A stretch of DNA of 64,000 nt from Bolinopsis microptera (lineage: Eukaryota; Ctenophora; Tentaculata; Lobata; Bolinopsidae): the NCBI RefSeq assembly GCF_026151205.1, contig NC_087074.1, positions 10,635,226 to 10,699,225 on the forward strand, written 5' to 3'. A model generated the notes under the pieces. That model saw nothing but the letters and a program-made list of their open reading frames with translations. It did no database searches and was not told the DNA's origin. Positions 36,721 to 48,700 of the stretch are shown in pieces. The position numbers were made by a program, and so were the translations under genes. Each line of letters opens with the position of its first letter. Position 1 is the stretch's first letter.

Positions 36721-39700
36721 CTGAAATTTTAACAATCAGCTATTATATGACGGCAACTAACCGACCTTAGAAATAATACACTACAATCGTATTAATTGCG
36801 TTATATTTCTCTCGTTTTTTCGATTCTGGAAATGAACTACCATACTGAACTTTGGGTCATATAAAAAGAGTATAATCACACAGTCGATATAAAAGTATTG
36901 TACATCACAATTACTTTAACAATTGCATGAACTGCATGGCAGAATTGATCAATGACAATCATCATTACTTTTGGCATAGAAAAGTTTTACAAGACAAATG
37001 AAAATAACATGAATCAGGAGTTTCTTTCCAATTCGAATATTCTGACACATATTTGATTTAAACATTTAATGACAGTAAAAATCTCATGTGGTAAACATAA
37101 AATAGCGAAATTCTACAAAGTCCCAATGGTCTCCGGAGATCAGAAAAATCTTTGCTGGTTTAATTTATTCAGTCAGTTTACTTCATTAGTCATTCAAAGA
37201 GAATATTTCGAAATTTTTCTGTATCATCAAATTTCAGGACATCACGATAAATCTGTGACTGTATTTGCCTGACTGTCAAAATCATCCTATGCTAGCTTCT
37301 GTCACTAATCTCTTCATCCTTGGAGACGCTTGCACGACCGGAACTACATGTGACAACGACTGTATAGAGATTGCAGGGGACGACGACCGAGCCTTAAAAC
37401 GGTTTCGAAGAACCAAACTCACGCGTGTCGCTGTATTCAGATGTTTCAAACGGCCATAGTCCCTGATATTTCCGGTCAAAAATAACTTTGCAAAGAGCGC
37501 GAACCTCTTGTTTGTGAAGGAGTATATCAGAGGGTTAGCAACGAGGTTGAAAGATAAAATGTACATGTTCATAGCATTGACGTAGCGGGGAATATTTGTA
37601 ACTCCGGCAACCGGAAGGGCAAAGAGAACAACAGAAGGGATATATGATACTATGTAGACCCAGCAAATCAGGGATATCGTCTTCACTGCTTTAAAGCGAG
37701 CGTGCTAAATCACTCTACAGTCGATCTTCGAGATTGTTCTAAAAGGGCCCCCGACGGTTGTAACCAACTTCAATCGATGTATTTTCGGACGCTGATTCCG
37801 AATCACCCCCCATGACATAGGGTTAAAATGCTCCCCTGACGAGATATTGGCGAAAAACTGTCTCGATCACGTGATATGACCGTATAAGGAAGTTAGTCTA
37901 ATTTCTCGTTAGGGTTAGGGTTTCAGCATATGTTTTTGTTAAGGATCGGGTTAGGGTTAGGGTTGGGATCAGATTAGAGGGTTAGGGTTTCGAAGATTCG
38001 TTCAGAACTAGCTAGAGAACGGGTTGAAAAAGTCACGTGACAGTCGAGTGTAGAGTGATTAATCATCATCCGCTTTAAAGTTACTCTCTCGGGTAGCAGA
38101 GTCTACGATAGCTGAATTAGCGTACACTAGCCGGAGAATGATGATGTTTGCTATCACTGTGATTATTGCTGGGATAAATAGATAAAATCCAGATATCATC
38201 CTCAATATCCGAAGGTATGTGGATACGCTATCAATGTTGTCCCAATCGAAGGGGCTGCAGTTCAAGTGTGAAGGTTCGTACTTTATTGTCGGTTTGATCC
38301 CCGTCAGACCGATCAGGGAGGTAACGTAGAATATCCGGCAGTTTACAAGAAGCCCGACTGGTCCATGGACCACTGGTCTATGGACCACTCTAGGTGGTCC
38401 ATGGACCACTGGTCCATGGACCACCTTATCACTGAATAAGTGGTCCATGGACCACTTTAACAAGGTCCATGGTATCAGCAAGCACTTTAGCTTCCATTAT
38501 CATATGATCCAATCATACGGTAGACTTCTTCGCTAAGATTGCAAGATGTCAGTATTAACTACGAAAAACGTCGCAGAGATATATAAGATGAATTGTGGTA
38601 CACAGCCATCGTCGTTTTCGATATACAAGACAGATACTTGTACACCACTACTGTGTTTTCAATATGAGCCACTCACTACACAACGAAATCCATCGGATTA
38701 CAAATACTGATGAGCATGCAAGGGATTTCCTCTTTCAACGTGGTATTCTGAAGTCCTCTCTTTCCTGTCCTGGCTGCTCTTCTGCTATGAACCTTGTACC
38801 CTGCTCCTCTAAGAAGTCCTCAGACCTTCTCATCTGGCGGTGTTCACCCTGCTCAAGGTTTAGGAACATACGAACGGATAGTGTTCTCTCTGGACAGAAG
38901 CTCACCTTCTCACTATTCCTACAGCTGGTTTTCTACCTCAGCATCAAATCCCTTGCAAATGTAGCTATCTCTCAGCTCATAGGAGTATCAGAGAACACCA
39001 TCAGTGACTGGAAGACCATGATACATACAAGAGTAGCTGACTTTCTGGTATCCAATCCCTCTCCTCTCGGTGGACCTGGTGTTGTCGTGGAGATGGATGA
39101 GGCCAAGTTCGGAAAACGCAAGTACAATAAAGGAGCTTACAGAGAAGGGCAGTGGGTGCTTGGAGCTGTAGATCGGAGCAACGGTAACTGTTTCCTACTA
39201 CCCTGTCCGAACAACAGCAGAGGTGCATCCACACTACTCCCTCTGATTAGACGCTGGATCCTCCCTGGTTCTGTTGTCTATACTGACGAGTGGGGAGCCT
39301 ATAACAGCCTAACTACCGCTGGCTACACTCATCACACCGTCAACCACTCGATCCAGTTCGTGGACCCGGCAACAGACAGTGAGAAGTATTGATTTTTTGC
39401 CATCGACCACAGTCTACTATATCCTTCAACTACATATTTGTACCCTCCACTACCCTACTATGGTTTACACATCTGACAAGGACAAGAGATTGAACAGCAT
39501 CAATTCCTGTGACCCAATCTGCAAACCCTCTACTCCTTTGGATAAGTCGACTCAACGAGGCAGACCGCTGGTGGTAAGCAGAGCACACCCCAACTTCTGC
39601 ACACACTGTGGTGAGCGCCATGCCTCTATATCCTGCGCTGCTGTGGATCCTGTCAACATAGACGCTCCTATCCCAACTAATTCTACAGCTCTCCCTGTCC

Positions 39701-42700
39701 CTCCTTCCAGATGCCCCGACTGCACAGTGCTGAAAAGAACGGGTCCTACAATTACAGTCCTTGATGGTGTCGAAAGAACCGTCACTATCACAGAACGAAA
39801 GCTCTGCCCAACCCACCTTGTTGGAGACTCCACTGCTCCTCCCCCTTCCCCTCCTTCCCCTACCTACGTTCCGGATTCTCCTCCACTCCCACCAACCTTT
39901 ATAGCTCCAGAGTCCTCTGCTCCTCCTTCTCAAGTCGCAGATACAGACCTGGATTTGTCTGTGCACACTGAGCAGATTCTCGAAAGATTAGAGAGTGGTG
40001 ACAATCCACTGAACCTGCTACCTAGAGACCCCTCTCGTCTACCTACCTCCCCAACTGTCGACTCTCCCCTCAACCTCATCGAGATACCGCCTCCTCAACC
40101 ACTACCAGAGAGCTCGGCAGGACCTATCAGACGGAGGAATACCACACGGAGGAACATGGAAGCAGCAATCCATCAACAATATCCTCTTGTTTTGGAGATG
40201 GTGAAGAGTGGGACGAGCGCAAGGCAGGCTATTCAGCAGATTCAGATGCCCAGATCAACGTTCTACAAGTGGCGTTTTGTTGCAGAAATGAAGCTTGTCG
40301 ACTCCTCACACTATCATCACCTAGCTGATCAGTTCAAGGGAACCAAGCTGTGTGATCAATGTAAATACTGTTTATTTGAGGACTCTGCCTCTCTCAGAAA
40401 GACAGAGGAGATGAGGAAGAGCTCCGACCTTCTCCCTCTATCTATGTAAATTGTATGTTATTTACTTTTGTAATACTTATTATACATATTGCAATCATAA
40501 AGATGCCAATTTCAATTGATAATAAAAAATTAGATATAATCTTCATGAGTTGACTTATGGTGGTCCATGGACCACTGTACCTTGGTGAAGTGGTCCATGG
40601 ACCACCTATAGTGGTCCATGGACCACTGGTCCATGGACCAGTCGAGCTTCTTGGAGACTGCCGAATATCCAGACCCCAGAAAGCACCATCTTCAGACGTG
40701 AGGGTTCCATGGGGCTGTTCAGCGGGGACGCCAGGACCCTTACCCTGTGACATGACATGATCGCAATCAACATAGCCTCACAACAAAACGGGATGTATCT
40801 GAGTATCCCACAGTAACAAACAAACGTCCCCAACAACCACCGTTCTGTTGCCAAGGTAACTAACATTGGTATAAACTGGAGGAATGTAGCCAACATGTCC
40901 GCCACTGCCACGTGCTCGATCAGGATCACTGAGTTTGGCTCCATCCGGATAGCATTGTATTTGAGGGATCCTAGAAGTACAAGTGCGTTTCCTCCCAGAC
41001 CGGAGATTATGACAAGACTGTTGTAAACAAGGAGAAAGGATTTGATTCCAGTGTGGTGCTCTCCCAATACATTGTCAAGGGCGGTGTGGTTGAGGATACT
41101 TTCCTCATCGACATTCCACATTCCTTCAAAAATTGTCAAGGTTACCTTATTAGCTTATTGAATAATGTCATTTTAAATTTACGATTGAGGGGCAGAGATA
41201 CTGTAAAAAAGAATTACCGTGAAAATTAAAAATCGAATGTACTGTTGAGTGTTGGCAACGTAAGTCATTAAGCCTTAAGGTAAATTAAAAATGGATCGCG
41301 ACTTAAATTCTAGCAATTTCCGTGTTCTTGTCCATTATAAGATATAACATCCGGATCTGATCGATGAATAGTCATCAGAGATCCAGGAATTTCATGAATA
41401 TACCACCAAACGAAGGCCGATTAAAGGGTTCCTTTTGTTCAGCTAACAATTTTAATGAACAAAAGGAACTCCTAGATTACAAGCTATGATGGCTATTTGT
41501 TCAGACAAGATGTGGCACTGCTCAATAAACAGGGACATAAACAAACGCACAGTCATAAAGCAGTCTGCAGGGCCACGTGAGAAGGTAAAAGTACCTATTA
41601 AGTATTAAACCAAATAACGCAGAGTTGTATCATATGCTGACAACTGAAAGGAGGAAACAGAGCGGCCTTAACAACATAAAATATATTACAATTAGAAGAG
41701 AGCAAAGGAGAAATCTTTCGTCAAGTTACCTGATTGTCTTTCTGCTTATGCTGCTGTCTATGTCCAGAAAATAGAAGGATAAACACAATCAGGTAACGTG
41801 ACGAAAGATTTCTTATTTGATCTCTTCTAATTGTATTTGTAGTACATTTTATGTTGTTGAGGCCGCTCTGTTTTCTCCTTCCTGTCGTCAGTACAATTAT
41901 ATGATATAACATTGTTCAGGTTCTATGAGGTTTCAAACTGGATTGAAATAAATCTAATCTTCAAGAGTATTATACCCAACATTGACCGGCGAACTGATAG
42001 CTACTTCAGAAGCAATGAAACTACAATCTTTTAGATAAAATGAGTCATAGTACTTTCAGCCGGAGCCATCATAAGTGACATAAATCTAAAAGATAGTATG
42101 GTTAGTTTCTAAATATAAACTCAAACTCTGAAAAGGAAACTGCCGTGAAATATGAAACATCAACAAAAGGACCAATTATTTTTAAAAATAATTTATGGAA
42201 AGCCCCTCAGACAAAATAAAAATCAATTATGCAATAAAGGAATCTAATCTTAAAAGGGTTTGTACTATTCATTCCTGAGGGGCGGAGGGAATTTAAGGCA
42301 TGTATATATCGGTGCTCCTTAACATCTAAACTACTAGGACTTGAATTTTCTAGGATACACACTGAAACACTATTGTTAAAATTTTTCTTCTGAGTCAGTC
42401 CATGCTCTATATGGAGGTGGAGTCCTACGCAGTTTGAGTCATCATCCGTGTCAACCTTTTGCCCTAATCTAATCTTATAGTCTCAATTACGAGGGTAGGT
42501 CAAAATGAACAGTGAACACGAAAACATGGAATGCAATTAAATCAAATCAAATTTTGGAACGTTAGGTGACCTGAAACACAACAGCACCTCTAACTACTTC
42601 AACACATTTCTACAGGTATGTACCTCAAGTATGTAACTGAAGTATGTACCTCAAGTATGTACCTCAAGTATGTACCTCAAGTATGTAACTGAAGTATGTA

Positions 42701-45700
42701 CCTCAAGTATGTACCTCAAGTATGTAACTGAAGTAGTTAGTCAGTGACTAGCCGGGCTTAATAATTAGTTAGTCTGGCCAGAATTTAGGAAATTCCAACA
42801 AGGAAAAGGCTCTTATCAATATCAGGAGAGGAATTATTCAACGTTTCAATGTGACAACATCGTATTTATGATCTCAAAAGATTTCTCAAATTATTTGTTA
42901 TAAATAGTTCAAGGGGGCTATATTTATGAGTCGCATTTGAACTTGATTTCTCTTGGAGAATTTCTCTTTAGACTCTTAACTTGCGAACAAATTGAAGCAG
43001 CAAACTTTAGGCTAGAATAAAGTTTCTAGCCTAAAGTTTGCTGCTTCAATTTGTTCGCAAGTTAAGAGTCTAAAGAGAAATTCTCCAAGAGAAATCAAAT
43101 ATTTGTTATATAGTAGTGCTTATGGGTTCTAAAAATGTCGGTGCGAGTCAGAGTCAGATCCAAAATTTCAAAGTTGCAATTTTTAGATGAACATTTAAAT
43201 AACAATAGCCATATAATCTTGCTCAGTCTTGCTATTAGTATTACTTCTAATAATATATGGCGGCGTTTAAACCGGCATGAAAGCATCCAAAGCTTCGTAC
43301 TGTGAAATATCAGTCCACAACAACTATAGTACTCTAATTAGTCTAACACTCGGGTGCAATTATTATAGCGGCTGTTTACACATCAAATCACATCAGGTAA
43401 TGTCAGCTACAGTAGACATTCGATAGCTTAATAATTTAATTATTTGCAGTTGCAGAATTAGTTTAAAGTTTTTATAGAGGAAGCTAATCGGATTTAATAG
43501 TATGACCTCAATTACTGTCACTGGCCTTAAAAAGCCTGTTGGCTCCTACGACTGTATAACTACGTACAATCGTTGTATTGTTGGACAACCATAGCTGTAC
43601 AGAATCACGATGAAAATACGAAATTGAAATCGAAAATCCTCACGCAGACTTTATTAACTTGTCCCAAGTATAATAAACGTTAATTTTGACGTACACGACT
43701 ATGAGGTCAAGCTGCCTTTGTAGAATCTTGTAAAGAAGCAGCACGAAATCACGTGAATACATACTGGCAATAGCTAATTCTAACGTTAACCTACTATCAG
43801 TTTTATTTTTTAAGTACAGTTAGCATAATATTTTAAAATATCACACACGCACGCTGAATAATTTTGCTGGGGCGGTTATTTGACTTAAAATGTTTTACAA
43901 CTGGATCGTGCTTGTAACTTTCATAAACTGTATTATAACTATATTGTTTAAACGGGTCAAATGCAAAGAGGGAGATTTTTAAAAGTTGTATATTATTATT
44001 TTACAACGAAGCAGTTCATAAGTTCATACTAATTAAATAACAACAAAGCTCTTGCAAAATTGACGATATTTAGTTAATCAGTACTAGTACTACTACTAGA
44101 CGGAGATGTTGTAATTAATAAACAAAGAAAATGAAAATGACTGTAATCACCTATTTTCATGTCGTTATTGTGGCGTGCGTGTGTTAGATCAATACACAAT
44201 ATGGCCAGTTGGTAGATCACCGACCGGCTATAAGCCGGCTACTAACCGGCTATAAGCCGGCTTATAGCCGGCTACAATTTTTATAGCCGGCTATAAGCCG
44301 GCTTATAGCCGGTTAGTAGCCGCTTACATTTGTTGTTGAGCGACGGCTATTAGCCGGTTATAAGCCGGCTATTAGCCGTTTTGGTATTAAAAGTGGTTAT
44401 AAGCCGGTTACAAGATATTAACTCAACTACATCGTACTGAACGATAGTCAGGAGCCGGCTATAAGAAATTCAGTGAAAACGGCTATTAGCCGGTTATAAG
44501 CCGGCTATTAGCTGTTTAGGTATCGAAAGTGGTTATAAGCCGGCTATAAGCCGGCTATAAGCCGGTTATAAGATATTAACTCAGTTCAGTACGATGAAGT
44601 TAAGTTAATATCTTATAGCCGGCTTATAGCCGGCTTATAACCACTTTCGATACCTAAACGGCTAATAGCCGGCTTATAACCGGCTAATAGCCGTTTTCGC
44701 TGAATTTCTTATAGCCGGCTCCTGACTATCGTTCAGTACGATGAAGTTGAGTTAATATCTTGTAACCGGCTTATAACCACTTTCGATACCTAAACGGCTA
44801 ATAGCCGGCTTATAACCGGCTAATAGCCGTTTTCACTGAATTTCTTATAGCCGATACCTAAACGGCTAATAGCCGGCTTATAACCGGCTAATAGCCGTCG
44901 CTCAACAACAAATGTAAGCGGCTACTAACCGGCTATAAGCCGGCTTATAGCCGGCTATAAAAATTGTAGCCGGCTATAAGCCGGTTTATAGCCGGCTTAT
45001 AACCGGCTTATAGCCGGTCGGTGATCTACCAATTTCCCCACAATATAGATTAATATAGATTAATACTTTCAACACTACTATAGATTAATATAGATTAATG
45101 CTTTCAACACTACTATGTAACAAATAATTTTAGTAAATGGCATTCAACATGGCCGCTGGATTATTGATGACGACTGCTTATAAAGATAGACGAAACTATT
45201 TTATAAAAGGCTGCGAAGTTTGTGACGAATTGGAATCTATTTATTGTATTTTTCTGAATCTGGTGTAGTATCATTGCTTCATTGGCTTTATTGAAATGAT
45301 GAATGGCCCAAACACACAATCAATCACATTAATAAACTTTCCATGGACTATCAGCCAAGCTTACATTAAATATATTATAATAGTGTTATAAAACGTCATA
45401 TTGTCACTCTAAAACGAACAGGTACTGTTCTCGCGTTGCAGTATAAAATACAATATAAGAGAAAGACTATGAAAGTAAAAAAATCATCAGGTTATCATCA
45501 AAACTGATCACGATCCGGAAGTTTATCGTAAAATACTCATAAGCTCATATAATCGACTTAATAGATGCCCAACCTTAAAAGATCAGGATTGGAATCTTTC
45601 TGACATGAGTTCATTGAATAATATCACTTTCAATTATAAGCCCACATTTTCCGTAATCGTTTTCAACTACCCTTAACTTATCAACCTCTTTCGGAAACAG

Positions 45701-48700
45701 TTGTGAGCAGCCTGGATTAAAGATGGTTCTGATATGAGCAGAGGGCAGCTGACGGGTAAATTATTAAAAAAGTGTAGCTTGTCGTAGTTGTGGGCTTATA
45801 AACTTAACACCAGCGCCACTATAAAAATCACTGACAAATATTTTTATCAATATCAGTTTAAAACAAAATATTGCAACAGAATAGATTGAATAGAATTCTT
45901 TTGTCTTTTTGTCTATTCCTGCCCAGCTATAAATGGAAAACAATCAGAAACCAGAATTTCGCCGCGGTTACATCATGAACGATCAATGAAGAAGAAATGA
46001 GTGCCGTAGACACTTTTGTCTTAACACAATTAGGATCGAAAACAATAAAGCAATAAGCAGTCCAAATTTTGGGCATCCAAAACTATGAACGGCCCAAAAT
46101 AATAATCATGAGCAGTTATAACGGCTAAATTGCTCAAATATAAGGATCGTTTTAAAAAATGCATACAGTACTATATATGGCTACATAATATTTACACCTA
46201 AACTCCGAGAAAGAGGCGAAACAAGTGTAGCTCCTGATCCTCTCACAAGTCAAAGTGTCTCACTAACTGAGATTTATAAAGTTACTGTTAACTATAATAA
46301 CCGCATGTAAATGATATAATGAAAGTATCGTGGTACTGCAGGTAATTGAGCGAAACTGTGAATTACATAAAGAGATCCTGTAGGTTCATTTCCTCCTGAG
46401 ACTTTTGTTGATAAACGCTAGCCATAATATTTTGACGCGCCCCCGCTCTTGGTGTATTAATTAAACCGTGTAATTATAATATATGAGTGTCAGATAACAG
46501 GAACAGCACATGTACTCAAGGTACAGTGGATATGAAATTTCCCGTTTGGCTGGCACGATGGCTGGCTGACGAGTGAATGCAGCTGCCTTCCAGTGGATAA
46601 GAAATTTCCCGTTTGGCTGGCACGATGGCTGTCTAACGCGTGAACCAGAATGCAGCTGCCTTATATATATACAACTATGCGGCGAGATATTAGCTCGTCA
46701 TGTTGTTGATTTGTTGCGTTTTGATTTTTGTTTAGCCTTGAAAGTGAAAACGAACCGGCTAATATCCATGACTCATTTACTGAAATTAATTGTGCTGCAT
46801 ATTTGTGTTAAGAGTGAGGTTTAGGTCTCATGGAAGATCAGGAGGGCCAGGGGTCGAATTTCGTGAGAAGACATGTCGAATGGTCACATGCCGAACCCAC
46901 ACATGACCTTCATTTTGATTTTTCCATGCTTGCTTATATAAGTTGTTTTTATCCGTCCACGTTATTTTGATTTCTGTTCTTTCCATACTGATAGCAGAAT
47001 TTAAATGACGTCTAAGCTTAGTCTAACTAATTCAGCAGCAGAATGTCTCTGAAGATCAGCAGGAAAGAGGTGAAGATAATCTCCACCAAGAATGAGCTGC
47101 TAGAGATGGTCCAGCTTCTCAATCACGGAAATCCAAGTCAGGTTGCAGTAAATGTAGATGGTGATGAACCTTCAAGGGACGGAACTGTGGTTCTGCTTGC
47201 TCTCAGTTGGAATAGCCATGCGACTTATGTGGTCGATGTGCAAGTAAGTTTACTTTATCAAAACAATAGGCATGGCATATAAGTTTTATTAGTATGCAGT
47301 AATTATTACACTAGAATTAGTATTTGTTCATACGAAATATAAGTGTTTTGTTATGGCTATAAATATAATAGCCGGTGCCATTGTACTAATTTGCCGAACG
47401 TACTTCATCCTTTCTTTTCCCAGGTGCTAGGTTCGGCTGTTTTTACCACATCAGTAGATACAAAGGAGTGTCAAACAAGTCTGAAGAAAATGCTAGAAGA
47501 TGAAGCTGTACTGAAGATCTTTTTAGACCCAAGACCAGATTCTGATGCCTATACCATCATTATGGGATTCATCTTAAACACTGTGTCTGTCTTCAGTTGG
47601 CAGAAATAGCTGTAAGGCGGCAAGCTAGACCTACCTTACATGGGTATGTAAATGGGGGCAGAAAGATAATCTTAGCATACGGAGACCTTGATTCAGTAGA
47701 GCTGCAGGAATATGTTGATATTGAGGGGAAGGGAAAACAACTCATATTCCCAGATCAAGGAGGTTCCTACGATAACTTAACCAGGCGGCCACTCGACACA
47801 GTAGCTGCACAATACAGTGCTCTGGCAACTTCATACCTTGTGCCAGTGTATATGAATCTGGAGACAAAGCTGACCGAACCAGGAAAGAAGTGGGTGAGGG
47901 AGGAGTCGATAAAGAGGGTAGAAGAGTGCTTGCTTCCAAAGTTCGGGGGACGTGGCAAGTTCAGGGCCTTAGCTCCCCCTCACTGGAAATAGACTGATTT
48001 GCATATTATCTGCATATTTTAAATATTATCTGTTTAGGGGCTTGCGACGTTTTGATATTATCACTGACAAATAACCACAACCGAACGGGATTGTATATGT
48101 GCCATCACAGTGCTTAGAACTGATTACAGCCATTATTAATATTCCTTAACTGAACCTCATTTCGACTGTCGTACTGAAACCCCTTCGACTAGTTACAATT
48201 TCCCTTTATAAAATTGTATTTATACAATTTATTTATACAAAACATTTTTCAAATATCCTTATATGGATATTTGAAAAATGTTTTGTTCCTGTAACTTCCA
48301 AAGTTCCAACAGCAAGATGTTTTCTAAAACTCTGGTATACAATATCTTTAAAATTATCACAAACGTGAGAATAAAGTTACCGTTGAGTCCACAGTAGCAG
48401 AAAGTACAAGCGTCTGGTTTCCACTCGTCACCAGGCTGGTACTCGATAGTTTTACCTCCGTCATACATCTCACACGGCTTCTGACCTGCATATGGGTGGA
48501 ATTTATAATTTGATCTACATTTTTGATTAAAATTTGATTTGATATTATTAAAATATTGTAACTTTATATTGAACACGAAGTTTTAGAAGAAGGCTAAAAG
48601 TATTTATTCTTATTACCATTACTGAACTAAATTCTTAAATTATTAATTGTATCTGCAATTTGTCGTGATTATTGGATCAACTTCACAATGAATGATTAAT

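Larger units (their letters stand above)
38337..40662 (+). mobile_element. Merlin/IS1016-type DNA transposon, two ORFs
   Basis: 2326 bp, flanked by the 8 bp duplication GAATATCC (38329-38336 and 40663-40670). Terminal inverted repeats start GGCAGT, continue with CAAGAAGC and CGACTGGTCC, and run on through reiterated palindromes TGGTCCATGGACCA: about five copies plus one partial on the left and four on the right. It encodes a transposase (38664-39392) and a second protein (39461-40449), both on the plus strand. GG termini and an 8 bp duplication match the Merlin superfamily. It is inserted in TM4 of the GPCR. Confidence 0.9.
37282..41121 (-). pseudogene. Class A GPCR interrupted by two DNA transposons
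   Basis: Three coding blocks: 41121-40663 (N-terminus to TM4), 38328-38072 (TM4 to the third intracellular loop) and 37687-37282 (TM6, TM7, tail). Omitting each insertion plus one copy of its target duplication gives 1122 nt with no internal stop, or 373 residues. Evidence of family: TM1 with GGNALVLLGSLKY, TM2 with EHVAVAD, CHRV at the DRY site, TM6 with SYIPSV, and NPLIYSF in TM7. The first insertion falls within TM4 (after GVWIF) and the second in loop 3 (after NFKA). The allele as sequenced cannot encode a full receptor unless the elements are removed. Start chosen at the ATG at 41121, with an N-glycosylation site (NHT) soon after. Confidence 0.85.
36721..48380. other. Intron 17 of the large gene, hosting two other genes
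   Basis: An 11.7 kb intron between two VWC half exons. It contains the interrupted GPCR (37282-41121), inverted repeats near 41.6 and 43 kb, the 836 bp palindrome at 44.2 kb, a two-copy repeat at 46.5 kb and the EXD1-like gene (47043-47992). Stretches at 41911-42614, 43099-44194 and 45047-46526 are AT-rich with nothing recognisable. Confidence 0.65.

Noticed and set aside
37860-37995. Telomere or chromosome-end signal (TTAGGG repeats)
   Set aside because: The repeats are few, degenerate and part of a 375 bp MITE that recurs at 56.9 kb with target duplications.
38059-38481. Apparent protein with VHGPVVHGP repeats
   Set aside because: This is translation of the palindromic transposon ends fused to the interrupted GPCR, not a gene of its own.
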